From contig OU342638.1 in NCBI GenBank assembly GCA_910589415.1, positions 32,089,579-32,153,578 of the forward strand: a DNA stretch of 64,000 bases, in the 5' to 3' direction. Both the position numbers and the translations under genes were made by a program. How positions within the stretch are numbered: position 1 is the stretch's first letter; every line of letters begins with the position of its first letter. The notes beneath the pieces were generated by a model, which did not search any database, was not told the DNA's origin, and was given only the letters and a program-made list of their open reading frames with translations. The stretch is from Malachius bipustulatus (Eukaryota; Arthropoda; Insecta; Coleoptera; Melyridae). This document shows, piece after piece, positions 10,801 to 21,854 of the stretch.

Positions 10801-13800
10801 AAAAATTTGCATAAATTCATTTTTGTATAATTTGATCAGATAATTTCAAAACGCTTGCCGAAATTTTCTTCTAAAAGAATGCTCTCAGTTAAGGAATTTT
10901 CTCCCAAATTTGGGGAATTTTTATTAAAATGCAGGGGGAGGTTATGTACTGAGTACAATTTTATTTCGTGAAAATCTATTACAATTTTTTTCTCCTTATT
11001 AAATGAGCAGTTCTGCACAACTTGACAACAAGGCTTCATGATTGGTTCCTAGTTTTTAGCTTTCAAAAATTTTCAAAAAATTCATTTTTGTATAATTTGA
11101 TCCGATAATTTCAAAACGCTTGCCAAAATTTTTTATTAAAAAAATGCTCTCATCAGTTAAAGAATTTCTCCCCAAATTTGGGGAATTTTTATTCAAATGC
11201 GGGGGAGGTTATGTACTGAATACAATTTTATTTCGTGAAAATCTATTATAACTTTTTTCTCCTTATTAAATGAGCAGTTCTGCACAACTTGACAACAAGG
11301 CTTCATGATTGGTTCCTGGTTAGCTTTTAAAAATTTTCAAAAAATTCATTTTTGTATAATTTGATCCGATAATTTCAAAACGCTTGCCAAAATTTTCTTC
11401 TAAAAAAATGCTCTCAGTTAAGGAATTTTCCCCCAAATCTGGGGAATTTTTATTCAAATGCGGGGGGAGGTTATGTACTGAGTACAATTTTATTTCGTGA
11501 AAATCTATTACAATTTTTTTCTCCTTATTAAATGAGCAGTTCTGCACAACTTGACAACAAGGCTTCATGATTGGTTCCTGGTTTTTAGCTTTTAAAAATT
11601 TTCACAAAAATTCATTTTTGTATAATTTGATCCGATAATTTCAAAACGCTTGCCAAAATTTTCTTCTAAAAAAATGCTCTCAGTTAAGGAATTTTCCCCC
11701 AAATCTGGAGAATTTTTATTCAAATGTGGGGGGAGGTTATGTACTGAGTACAATTTTATTTCGTGAAAATCCATTTTAATTTTTTTCTCCTTATTAAATG
11801 AACAGTTCTGCACAACTTGACAACAAGGCTTCATGATTGGTTCCTAGTTTTTAGCTTTTAAAAATTTTAAAAAATTCATTTTTGTATAATTTGATCAGAT
11901 AATTTCAAAACGCTTGCCAAAATTCTCTACTAGAAAAATGTTCTCAGTTAAGGAATTTCTCCCCAAATTTGGGGAATTTTTATTCAAATGCGGGGGGAGG
12001 CTATGTACTGAATACAATTTTATTTCGTGAAAATCTATTATAATTTTTTTCTCCTTATTAAATGAGCACATCTGCACAACTTGGCAACAAGGCTTCATGA
12101 TTGGTTCCTAGTTTTTAGCTTTTAAAAATTTTCAAAAAATTTATTTTTGTATAATTTGATCCGATAATTTCAAAACGCTTGCCAAAATTTTCTTCTAAAA
12201 CAATGCTTCAGTTAAGGAATTTTCCCCCAAATCTGGGGAATTTTTATACAAATGCGGGGGGAGGTTATGTACTGAGTACAATTTTATTTCGTGAAAATCC
12301 ATTTTAATTTTTTTCTCGTTATCAAATGAGCAGTTTTGCACAACTTGGCAACAAGGTTTCATGATAGTTCCTTGTTGGTAACTTGTAAAAATTTGTATAA
12401 ATTCATTTTTGTAAAATTTGATCAGATAATTTCAAAACGCTTGCCAAAATTCTCTGCTAGAAAAATGTTCTCAGTTAAGGAATTTCTCCCCAAATTTGGG
12501 GAATTTTTATTCAAATGCGGGGGGAGGCTATGTACTGAGTACAATTTTATTTCGTGAAAATCTATTATAATTTTTTTCTCCTTATTAAATGAGCAGTTCT
12601 GCACAACTTGACAACAAGGCTTCATGATTGTTTCCTAGTTTTTAGCTTTTAAAAATTAAAAAAAAAATTCATTTTTGTATAAAAATTTGATCAGATAATT
12701 TCAAAACGCTTGCCGAAATTTTCTTCTAAAAAAATGCTCTCAGTTAAGGGATTTTCCCCCAGATTTGGGGAATTTTTATTCAAATGCGGGGGGAGGTTAT
12801 GTACTGAGTACAATTTTATTTCGTGAAAATCTATTATAATTTTTTTCTCCTTATTAAATGAGCAGTTCTGCACAACTTGACAACAAGGCTTCATGATTGG
12901 TTCCTGGTTTTTAGCTTTTAAAAATTTTCAAAAAATTCATTTTTGTATAATTTGATCCGATAATTTCAAAACGCTTGCCAAAATTTTCTTCTAAAAAAAT
13001 GCTCTCAGTTAAGGAATTTTCCCCCAAATCTGGGGAATTTTTATTCAAATGCGGGGGGAGGTTATGTACTGGTACAATTTTATTTCGTGAAAATCCATTT
13101 TAATTTTTTTATCGTTATCAAATGAGCAGTTTTGCACAACTTGGCAACAAGGTTTCATGATAGTTCCTTGTTGGTAACTTGTAAAAATTTGCATAAATTC
13201 ATTTTTGTATAATTTGATCAGATAATTTCAAAACGCTTGCCGAAATTTTCTTCTAAAAGAATGCTCTCAGTTAAGGAATCTTCTCCCAAATTTGGGGAAT
13301 TTTTATTAAAATGCAGGGGGAGGTTATGTACTGAGTACAATTTTATTTCGTGAAAATCTATTATAATTTTTTTCTCCTTATTAAATGAGCAGTTCTGCAC
13401 AACTTGACAACAAGGCTTCATGATTGGTTCCTAGTTTTTAGCTTTCAAAAATTTTCAAAAAATTCATTTTTGTATAATTTGATCCGATAATTTCAAAACG
13501 CTTGCCAAAATTTTTTATTAAAAAAATGCTCTCATCAGTTAAAGAATTTCTCCCCAAATTTGGGGAATTTTTATTCAAATGCGGGGGAGGTTATGTACTG
13601 AATACAATTTTATTTCGTGAAAATCTATTATAATTTTTTTCTCCTTATTAAATGAGCAGTTCTGCACAACTTGGCAACAAGGCTAAATGATTGGTTCCTG
13701 GTTTTTAGCTTTTAAAAATAAAAAAAAAATCATTTTTGTATAATTTGATCAGATAATTTCAAAACGCTTGCCAAAATTTTCTACTAAAAAATGCTCTCAG

Positions 13801-15983
13801 TTAACGAATTTCTCCCCAAACGTGGGGAATTTTTATTCAAATTCATTTATTTCGTGAAAATCTATTATAATTTTTTCTCTTTATTAAAAGAGCAGTTCTG
13901 GACAACTTGACAACAAGGCTTCATAATTGGTTCATCATTTGCGGCTTGTAAAAATTTGCTATAAATGCTCTCATTTAGGGAATTTTCCTTTTTTCTTTAG
14001 TCTTTATAAAAAGGGGGGGGGTATCTAAATTGAGATTTTATTTCGTTGAAATCTATTACATATCATTTTTTCTCTTCATTAAATCAGCAGTTCTGCACAA
14101 CTTGACAACAAGGCTTCATGATTGGTGCTTCATTTGTAGCTTTTAAAAATTTGCAATAAATCGTTTTTGTATAATTTGACCAGAAAATTTCGAAAAAACG
14201 CTCGCCTTGTCATAATTTTCTAGTATATAAATGTTGCCAGTTAAAGAATTTTCCCCCAAATATGGGAATTTTTTTATAAAGATGGAGAAGTTTTTTAATA
14301 TAAACTATTTCAAAGTTCTTCTACTGGAGTCTCCATTTATTGTGCCCTATTAAGTATAATAAGTAGTCCAATAAAGACTTTATGGGTGAATCCCCTATTT
14401 ATTTTGCTTCTGCTGAAATAGTCCCAAGTATTGACAGCCTTATGCCCTCTAGGGGCATAAGGGGTATTCATTTAATGATACTGATAGTGTAGAATTTCTG
14501 CCTCCCCCTTCGATTATTGAACAGTGTCAGCCTATCTCATGCAGCCGGTTCTTTTCTTTTTTCATGCAGTTCTTTTCGGGCAAAAAACCATTCCAGCTGG
14601 ATTTTTCTTTCTTAATAGGTCTTTCCTTCTGAGTCTTCTGACTAAGCTGTAGTCCCTCCTTTTGTTGCGTTCTTCCACTATTCCCGGTCGGGTTTATGAC
14701 CAATAAACTTCTCCTGGGAGGATTTATTTTCCTTCATTATTTTTCCCACAAAAGTTCTAATTAAGTCCCAGTTTTCCCCCTGTTTCAGCATTGTGTCAAT
14801 TAAATTTTTGGGCTTCACTCCCACTCCCAAAAAAATGTCCCGGTTGGATTTTTTTTCATTTTTGGCATTAAAAGATCTTCTACGTCGTCATCTCTTCGCA
14901 GTGAAGAAATCAACTGATTCTTCTTTTTCCAATCTTGTTAGGGAGTACGTCTCTATGTTTGGGAGTAGTTCCTTTATAGTCTTGAGTGATTTTATGCATA
15001 CCCTGCTCTCTATATGCCTTGCAAAAGACAGACCGCTGTCAAACAACACCCCCAAGATACAGTTTCAGGGTTGTCACATTCTCAGTCTAATAATTTTTTC
15101 CCATAACAAAATCCTTTTCATCTGGTCACTTTGCTAATAATTATTACTAATTACAAAAAATTTCCAGCAAATCAGTAACGCCCGTTACGTCCCAAACAAC
15201 AACTACCCAATAGAACCCTACAACCGCCACAGAAACGAAGACTGGTCCCACCACGAACAACGATGGCCCCATTGGGACCCCAACCGTCCCCACCACGGCG
15301 GCTACAATCCCGAAGTCACGGGACACTCCTCAAGAGACTTCTACCCTGACCGTGGTTTCGGCAGCATCCGGAATCCGCGGAACGTACGCGACAACGACCA
15401 CAGCGGCGGATTCGACCCCTCTCACAACACCAACGAAGGAGGCCACAGCGGCGGTTTGACCCCTCAAGGTGGTCCCGGAAGAACCAGAACCAGAAACACA
15501 CGAGAGGTGCGCAACTGGGACCAGAACGACCACCACAGCGGCGGATACGACCCCTCCCAAGACAACAATCAAGGCGGACACAGTGGTGGTTTGAGTTCTG
15601 GTGATAATTTAGGGAGAAGACACCCCAGAGAAGTTCAGGACTGGGGCTGGAATGAGCAGCACAGCGGCGGGTATGATCCGTCCAGGAATAATAATAATCA
15701 AGGAGGGCATAGTGGTGGTTTGACCCCTAATACTGGGAGAAGCAGGAACACACGTTATGCTAGTTGGTGGAATTGGGGAGGGGATAGAAATAAGGGTCAT
15801 AGTGGAGGGTTTGATCCTTCTAATAATGGGGGTAATCAGGGGAGTCACAGCGGAGGGTTCGATCCTTCTAATAATAATAATAATAATCAGAGAGGGCATG
15901 GTAGTGGTGATTTAAGACCTGATGAGGGTTGGGGTAATAATAGGGGACACTCTAGGGGTAATATTGGAGCTACCAGGAATTAA
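7805..15983 (+). CDS. Secreted Gly/His/Asn-rich repeat protein, two exons, 289 aa
   Basis: Exon 1 is 7805-7858 (MNPPTSLIFAALIAITIF) followed by GTAAGT. Exon 2 is 15168-15983, entered after TTTCCAG in phase 0. It continues QISNARYVPNNNYPIEP, so a signal peptide would be cut after QISNA. The mature chain of about 266 residues starts with a Tyr/Pro/His-rich segment. It then has about three and a half repeats of roughly 42 residues built as basic-REV-x-D/N-W, then HSGG[FY]DPS, then a GGHSGG[LF] echo, separated by Arg/Thr-rich linkers such as GRTRTRNT. The tail is poly-Asn. There is no Cys and no known domain. The composition recalls insect antimicrobial or cuticle-associated peptides, and the basic linkers could be cleavage points of a multi-peptide precursor. 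Both ideas are inference. The G+C content of exon 2 is far above its surroundings. The 7.3-kb intron is mostly a 264-bp satellite. Exon 2 is secure; the link to exon 1 rests on phase, splice sites and the completed signal peptide. Confidence 0.75.
8090..13930. repeat. Satellite array, about 264-bp unit, about 22 copies, inside an intron
   Basis: Each unit contains a CTCCCCAAATTTGGGGAAT palindrome, a G-run, ATGTACTGAGTACAATTTTA, GAGCAGTTCTGCACAACTTG and ACAACAAGGCTTCATGATTG. Equivalent points fall at about 9190, 9453, 9719, 10512, 11039, 11568, 11834, 12098, 12625, 12894 and 13421, a spacing of 263-269 bp or multiples. A longer-range pattern exists: the variant block around 10688-10815 recurs almost exactly at 13074-13200, about nine units later. 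On the minus strand about half the units keep a 67-82 codon frame starting MKPCCQVVQNCSF. I treat it as a consequence of recent homogenisation and not as genes. Confidence 0.95.
13931..14300. repeat. Diverged edge of the 264-bp array
   Basis: The landmarks GCACAACTTGACAACAAGGC and AGTTAAAGAATTTTCCCCC still appear (about 14095 and 14240), but spacing and sequence are degraded, as is usual at satellite edges. Confidence 0.7.
14540..15115 (-). pseudogene. Non-LTR retrotransposon ORF2 remnant
   Basis: The reverse strand from about 15060 down reads LGVLFDSGLSFARHIESRV and on to KSLKTIKELLPNI. This is the K/YLGVxLDxxLSFxxHI block that follows the reverse-transcriptase palm in jockey/I/R1-like elements. 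Further along the minus strand (about 14790-14540) are Lys/Glu-rich pieces in shifting frames. There are stop codons and frame changes throughout. It sits in the intron of the HSGG-repeat gene, opposite to its direction. The plus-strand open frame at 14793-15137 is its shadow. Confidence 0.6.
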
Positions 15984-16049
15984 TGGAGTTATTTGATCTA
16001 ATAATGTTTTTTTTAGGTTTAAGTTTATATAAATACTTCTTTAATTATT

Positions 16050-16055
16050 AATAAA
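16050..16055 (+). terminator. Polyadenylation signal of the HSGG-repeat gene
   Basis: AATAAA lies 67 bp after the TAA at 15981-15983, in an A/T-rich trailer. Confidence 0.6.
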
Positions 16056-16332
16056 AAATTAGTAATTAGATTAGTAAACAATGTTGTCAAATGTTACTAA
16101 TTTTCCTCAAGAAAAAAAGTACTAGAACTAGAAAGTGCAGTTTTTTGATTACTAGAAAAAGGGTGTTAATAAGGAAGAAAATGAGAGATGAATTTCTTAA
16201 TAATAGTCCAGGGTAGGAAGCCAGAATCCCCTTTTTTGTTCTCCTAATTTTCTCCTTTCGACCCTGGTTGTTATCATGACCAATAATAAAGTTTTTTGGA
16301 TTAATTAATTATTTTTATTAATTCTTTAAGCT

Positions 16333-16338
16333 TTTATT
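16333..16338 (-). terminator. Polyadenylation signal of peptide gene A
   Basis: TTTATT on the plus strand is AATAAA on the minus strand, about 100 bp after the stop codon of gene A. Confidence 0.5.
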
Positions 16339-16438
16339 AAACTAAGAAAGATATAGCATTTCAACAAAAAGGCGTTTTTTATTATTATTATTCAAACAAT
16401 TCTACAAATAGATTTCAAAGAGGGCTGCTTTTTTCCTT

Positions 16439-17788
16439 TTAACGTCTTTGTCCTCCTGCACCCCCACCTGCTCCTGCTTGACCACTTGCACCGAGGTTGA
16501 CGCCAAAACCACCTAGAAAAATTCATTAGAATCAACGCAAAAAAAGTAAGTAAAACTTTAATCAAAACGAATAAAGTTAAATAACAAAAATTAGTCCAGA
16601 ATTGAAATATTTTTACCGCCAAAACCACCTTGACCTGATGCACCGCCTCCTGCTCCGCCTCCAGGCATTACCGGAATTCCCGGCATATTCTGCGGCATTC
16701 CAGGCATACCTGCTGGCATATCAGCCATTGCTACTCCCTAAAATAAGTAATAATGTGTTACAATTTATTTGTTCATAAAATTACAAAAAAATATTTAAAA
16801 TTACTCGGGACTCTTAGGGGGAACTACCACCATCCCTCATTTTTATGTAACGAAGAAGAGTCCCAATATGAGATCCTAAGATGCCCTATGAATTAGAGAA
16901 AGAACAAGCGAGAGTCCAAGGACAGAGTGCTGATGAGAGAGGCTGGAGAGGTGTCTCTGGAAAAAAGCATGGATACTCCCTAAGAGGCTTGATGGTGGAA
17001 TAAGGAGGTGCAGAAGCAGATCGAGGCCGAAAAGGCACCGAAAAAGTAGGGTCATAAAAAAGAGAGAATAGAGAATACCTGAAAGAAGAAAAAAGGAGAC
17101 GAAGAGGGCGAAATGGTACAAGTTGGAACTAACCAGAGGAACAAAGAAATACAACTTAGCTAGAGCCAGAAATAAGTCTTCGATCGAAGAACTCCATCCA
17201 TGTCTGACAGATGATGAATGTGGACCACTAGTTTTAAAAATGAAAAAAGACATTATAAGAAGAAAAATGCTAAAACGAAAACACCAAAGATCAGACAGAG
17301 GAAATGGAAGAGGAATAAAAAATGGCAGACCTTTTTCCCAATAATAGGACACCAATAACAATCGTTGAAGGTTCCAGATTAAGGTGTGGACCTTGGATTG
17401 TTCCGGTGAAACCAGCAATGATGTGAAGGGAAAACTGAAGGCGTGGAGATGAGCAGTTGAAGATGGTGTGGCTACCATGTCACCGATATAAAGAAGATCA
17501 TTCAAAGATCCAAGGGGGATGGATGAATTGGGAAAAATCGACAGGTCTACTGCGTGTTCGAAAAATTAGAAGGAGGGGTACTTAAACTTGTACTTTAAGC
17601 CTTATTGCTAATGAAGAAAAGCCAGGAAAAAAAGTTGGAAGTAAAAGTGATGAGATGGATCATGGGCAAGATGAACTGGAGTGGTAAGTCTTCAAAAAAA
17701 AATCAAGAGAGAAGATTCATGTGATCAAGAGGTACTAGAGATTGAAAGAAGGGCCAGCCTGAATGATGTATGGTAAAGAGCAAGGAAA

Positions 17789-17823
<35 letters not shown>

Positions 17824-18283
17824 ATGAATGAATGAATAAATAAATAAATATGAAATTCCGTTTGCAGTAAATTTTAATGTATACTTCAATTTTTAGTTGT
17901 TTTGTACTTATTTATTTTCTCACTTTTTTTGCTTTCTTTACTTTCTCATATGTTGCAGAAAAGCAAATATAAATAATAAAATTGTGTAACGTGTCTTATA
18001 CCTATGGGCCTAGCGTATGGGCCAATAGGTAATACTTCACAAACTGCAATTAAATTCAGTAAGGCTCTTGTTACTTCTCCGAAATCTTATTGCATGAAAT
18101 GGAACCACTTGGAATATGAATAAATAAATGGAGGGCAAGAGAGTGGACAGTCTACATTAGAATATCAGCGGCGTTACAAGCGAAAATAAGTGATAAATTA
18201 AATCGTAACAAGGTAATTTTTTTTTGGTACCTACTTACCAAAATGAGAACAACCAGCAACACTAATACAACTGTTCCTTTCAT
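16439..18283 (-). CDS. Small secreted Met/Pro/Gly-rich peptide A, three exons, 79 aa
   Basis: Exon 1 is 18283-18239 (MKGTVVLVLLVVLIL) with donor GTAAGTAGG. Exon 2 is 16737-16617, entered after TTTTAG in phase 0 (GVAMADMPAGMPGMPQNMPG), leaving one base. Exon 3 is 16512-16439, ending GAGGQRR-stop. The joined signal peptide cuts after GVAMA. The mature peptide of about 59 residues has MP[AG]GMPGMPQNMPGIP repeats, then GGGAGGG and a Gln/Ala/Gly tail. There is no Cys. An AATAAA (minus) is at 16338-16333. The paralogue B shares exons 2-3 and the intron between them almost base for base, but has a different exon 1. Paralogue C shares the promoter and exon 1 with A but not the mature exons, so A looks like a mosaic of the two. 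Intron 1 holds a decayed plus-strand open frame. The function is unknown, and a structural, salivary or antimicrobial role is possible. Confidence 0.8.
16960..17600 (+). pseudogene. Decayed open frame in intron 1 of gene A (copy 1)
   Basis: The plus strand carries a broken coding-like stretch with pieces such as ARARNKSSIEELHPCL and, further on, a Lys-Val-Trp-Thr-Leu-Asp-Cys-Ser-Gly-Glu segment, with stops between. The same stretch is in intron 1 of gene B (20760-21400), where the pieces are preserved in slightly different frames. The 209-codon frame on the minus strand is its shadow. I do not recognise the family. A decayed mobile-element ORF is the likely source. Confidence 0.35.
17788..17850. 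repeat. AATA microsatellite at a duplication boundary
   Basis: About fifteen AAAT tetranucleotides. The flank that follows (about 17850-18065) is repeated at 23314-23540 after a similar microsatellite at 23273-23313. Confidence 0.85.
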
Positions 18284-20040
18284 TTTTTCGAATGTAATAC
18301 CGACATATGAACCGCTTGTCTAGTTTTTATACTTTTTTGGAGATGAAGAGGAATGAAATAATTTCGTTTAATGTGGTTTTTTGTTACAGGAAGAGCCGAA
18401 ATTATTTTATTATAAATCGGTTAAAAATCAATTAATTTCCGTTCATATAATAATAATCCATCCAAATTCGTTCAATTTTTCTTGTAATAATTGAGCTCGT
18501 TATGTTCCCAAATTAAATGATTCGTTTAATTCTATTGCATTTCGACAAAAAGAACAAATCAGTACGTACCTACACGAAAGAATACGAGTAACAATGCGGG
18601 GATATATCACCTACTCTGGCAATCTGGCAACGCTGAAAATTGCAAGAAAGTTGATGGGAAAATTGCGTTCTGATGCCATTTTACTGTAAAATGATTAAAG
18701 GTATGAGAAATTTAATAATTTTTTGTCGCTCTCAACTCGTATAAAAAATCAGAGACGTCAGAATGAAAAAATAGCTACATACCAAAGTTCTGGTTATAGA
18801 ATTCGGTTGCCAAATTGCTAAGAAATTTCAAGAAACAATTATTACTCGCTTTTTCTGCATAATTGGAAAATATCAAGGTTTTTGTATCTTTTTTTTAATT
18901 TTCAAGTCCTGCTTAAAATTGAAATTATCACCCCAAAATTCACATAATGGGGGATATGTTACTAAATCTGGCAACCAGGCATTAAAAGAAAAATGACAAA
19001 GCGTTTGTTTTGAAATTTTGTTGCCAAATAGTGCTAAAAGTTTGCAGCCCTAAACTCTATTTCTGCTTAAAAAATTGAAAGTTTACCATTAAAATTTTCA
19101 TAATTGGGGATAGATATCTAAATCTGGCAACGGAGAGCTAGAAGAAAAATTCAAAGCCCAAAAATTTTGTTACCAAATAGTGCAAAACTTTCATAAAATT
19201 AAAGAAAATTTGCACTTCCTCTGTTTCGAATTAATTACTTTCTTTCACGGCCTAAAATCAATCTCACACCTAGAGGACAGATATTTAAATCTGGCATTGC
19301 TGCGTTATGAGAAAAGTGTCAAAGCGCATATTTTGTGATGAAATAATGCTAAAAGTTTGCAACATCAAATTCCATTTCTGCTTAAAATTGGAATTTTCCC
19401 CCAAAATTCACATAATTGGGTATAGATAACTAAATCTCGTTACAAGAAAAATGCCAAAGCCTTAAAATTTTGTTGCCAAATGGTGTAAAAAGTTTATAAA
19501 ATTAAAGAAGATTTTCTCTTCATATTGGCTTCAAAGTTTATTATTCCCTTTCTTCCACAGCTCAAAATCAGTCTCACATTAGAGTACGTATGACGTATAT
19601 TTATTAAATCTGGCAACGTGGACGTTACAAGAAAAACAATACAGATAGCGCATATTTTTAAAAAGTAAGTCAAAGAATTCCCTCACTTCTAGAAAATTTA
19701 TTATTCTGTTGTTTCCTCGCAGACTAAAAATCTCACAGCTACGTAGGTATAGACATTTAAATCTGACAACAGTGAGGTAATTGAAAAATTTTCAAAGTTG
19801 TTTTCTCAGCAATTTCAATTTGTTACTTTTCTCTCAGACGTACAATTACTTAAATCTGGCAACGTGTACGTTAAAGGAATTTTTTTTGCCACAATCACAA
19901 CTTGAACAGAATACTCAATTTTTTGAAAATTATTCATTCTTACAACGTGAAGATTTTAATACGTTGCCAAATTGTGCAAAAGTTCTACAGGAAAATCTCT
20001 TACAATTTAAAGTCCCTGTTGTCAAATTGTGCAAATGATC
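18070..20040. repeat. Segmental duplication, left copy, with short satellite tract
   Basis: From the GAAATGGAACCACTTGG landmark near 18098 through the promoter of gene A to about 18920 the sequence matches 24470-25290. From about 19200 to 20090 it matches 28250-29100. Between these lie a few TGGCAAC/TTGCCAAAT repeats, where the other copy has a 2.8-kb expanded array. The far end runs into the 3' end of gene B, as its partner runs into the 3' end of gene D. Confidence 0.85.
18324..18331 (-). promoter_or_regulatory. TATA box of peptide gene A
   Basis: TATAAAAA on the minus strand, 48 bp upstream of the ATG at 18283. The surrounding 200 bp match the promoter of gene C almost exactly. Confidence 0.75.
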
Positions 20041-20143
20041 TTATCTCAACCACAGGATAATTTATTTAAGAAAAGTAAGCAAATAATTGAATGAACAATA
20101 AAATATATTTAAATAATAATAATCAAAATCACAATCAAGTAAT

Positions 20144-20149
20144 TTTATT
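20144..20149 (-). terminator. Polyadenylation signal of peptide gene B
   Basis: AATAAA on the minus strand, about 100 bp after the stop of gene B. Confidence 0.5.
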
Positions 20150-20246
20150 GAGCTAAGAAAGATATAGCAACTCAACATAAAGACGTTTTTTATAATTCTC
20201 CAAACAATTCTACAAATAATTTCAAAGAGGGCTGCTTTTTTTCCTT

Positions 20247-21770
20247 CTAACGTCCTTGTCCTCCTGCACCCATACCTCCTCCTGCTTGACCATTTGCGCC
20301 GGCGCTGAAGCCAATACCACCTAGAAAAATTCCTTAGAATCAACGCAAAAAAATAAGCAAAACGTTAATCAAAACGAATAAAGATAAATTACAAAACTTA
20401 ATGCAGAATTGAAATATTTTTACCGCTAAAACCACCTTGGCCTCCTGCACCGCCTCCTGCTCCGCCTCCAGGCATTCCCGGAATTCCCGGCATATTCTGC
20501 GGCATTCCAGGCATACCTCCTGGCATATCAGCCATGGCTACTCCCTAAAATAAATAATAATGTGATACAATTTATTTGTTTATAAAATTACAAAAAAAAA
20601 TATATAAAATTACTCGGGACTCTTAGGGGGACTACCACCAGCCCTCATTTTTATGTAACGAAGAAGAGTCCCAATATGAGATCCTAAAATGCCCTATGAA
20701 TTAGAGAAAGGACAAGCGAGAGTCCAAGAACAGAGTGCTAATGAGAGAGGCTGGAGAGGTGTCTCTGGAAAAAAGCATGGATACTCCCAAAGAGTCTTGA
20801 TGGGAGAATAAGGAGGTGCAGAAGTAGCTCGAGGTCAAAGAGCCACCGAATAAGTATTAGGGTGATAAAAAAGATAAGAATACACCTAAAAGAAGAAAAA
20901 AGGAGACGAAGAAGGCAAGTTTGCAAAATGGTACAAGTAGAAAGATAAAAGTACAAGGATACAACTTAGCCAGAGCTAGAAGTAAGTCTTCGATCGAAGA
21001 ACTCCACCCATGTCTGATGGATGAAGAATGTGGACCAAAGTTTTAAAGATGAAAGAGGACATTATAAGAGGAAAAATGCTAAAACTAAAACACCAAAGAT
21101 CAGACAGAGGAAATGGGTAAGGAATAAAAATTGGCAGGCCTGTTTCCCAATAATAGGACACAAATACAATCGTGGAAGGTTCCAGATTAAGGTGTGGACC
21201 TTGGATTGTTCCGGTGAAACCAGCAATGATGTGAAGGGAAAGCTGAAGGCGTGGAGATAAGCAGTTGAAGATGGTGTGGCTACCATGTCACCGATATAAA
21301 GAAGATCATTCAAAGATCCAAGGGGGATGGATGAATTGGGAAAAAAATCGACACGTATACTGCGTGTTCGAGGAATTGGAAGGAAAAAACTTATAATTTA
21401 ATCTTTGCTAATGAAGAAAAGCCAGGAAAAAAGGTTGAAAGTAAAAGAGATGAGATGGATCATGGGCAAGATGAACTGGAGTGGTAAGTCTTCAAAAAAA
21501 ATCAAGAGAGAAGACTGTTAGTAGTTCGTTCATGTGATCAAGAAGTACTATAGATTGAAAGAAGGAGGGCCAGCCTGAATGAGGTATGGTGAAGAGCAAC
21601 TAGACGTATCTGAGCGTTGCCACTTCTACACTTCTAGAAACTTCTAATTGAAGGCTCTAGACGGCCTAGATAGAATGTTCGAGAAGAACTAAAAATGTTG
21701 GTGACGAAAAAAAACTTACCAAATATAAAATAAAAGCCGCTAAGAAAATTGTCGCTTTAAGAAACTGCAT
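20247..21770 (-). CDS. Small secreted Met/Pro/Gly-rich peptide B, three exons, 81 aa
   Basis: Exon 1 is 21770-21720 (MQFLKATIFLAAFILYL) with donor GTAAGTTTT. Exon 2 is 20544-20424 (GVAMADMPGGMPGMPQNMPG), entered in phase 0 and leaving one base. Exon 3 is 20320-20247, ending GAGGQGR-stop. The signal peptide cuts after GVAMA as in gene A. Exons 2 and 3 have exactly the lengths of those in A (121 and 74 nt) and differ only at scattered positions, mostly Ala/Gly and Ser/Gly swaps. Exon 1 and the promoter are unrelated to those of A, C and D, although the encoded piece does the same job. This is direct evidence that signal exons and mature exons have recombined. Intron 1 carries the second copy of the decayed plus-strand frame. 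The biological role is unknown. Confidence 0.8.
20760..21400 (+). pseudogene. Decayed open frame in intron 1 of gene B (copy 2)
   Basis: It matches 16960-17600 closely over its whole length and keeps the segment KVWTLDCSGETSNDVKGKL in frame (about 21195-21250). Frameshifts and stops separate it from the upstream Arg/Lys-rich pieces. The family is not recognised. Confidence 0.35.
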
Positions 21771-21854
21771 CTCTGAACTTTTACTTTAGCACCAACACCA
21801 GCACCAGCACAACAGTTGAAGAAGTATTAATTGAAATTCCAGGACAAAAGTACC

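Noticed and set aside
8942..13421. A dozen separate 67-82 aa minus-strand genes starting MKPCCQVVQNC
   Set aside because: They repeat with the 264-bp satellite period, are lost in about half of the units, lack promoters and lie inside an intron.
14436..14463. CTTATGCCC/GGGGCATAAG palindrome as a terminator or microRNA
   Set aside because: A single short stem of about 10 bp with a tiny loop, no relatives in the window and no transcription context.
14793..15137. A 114-aa plus-strand protein gene
   Set aside because: The minus strand of the same segment encodes a recognisable LINE block (LGVLFDSGLSFARHIES).
15316..15899. Minus-strand Val/Ile/Arg-rich frames opposite the HSGG exon
   Set aside because: They are shadows of the repeat-encoding plus-strand exon.
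16876..17505. A 209-codon minus-strand frame rich in Phe, Leu and Ser
   Set aside because: It is the complement of a decayed plus-strand Lys/Glu/Arg-rich frame, lies within intron 1 of gene A, and the matching frame in the 20.7-21.3 kb copy is broken.
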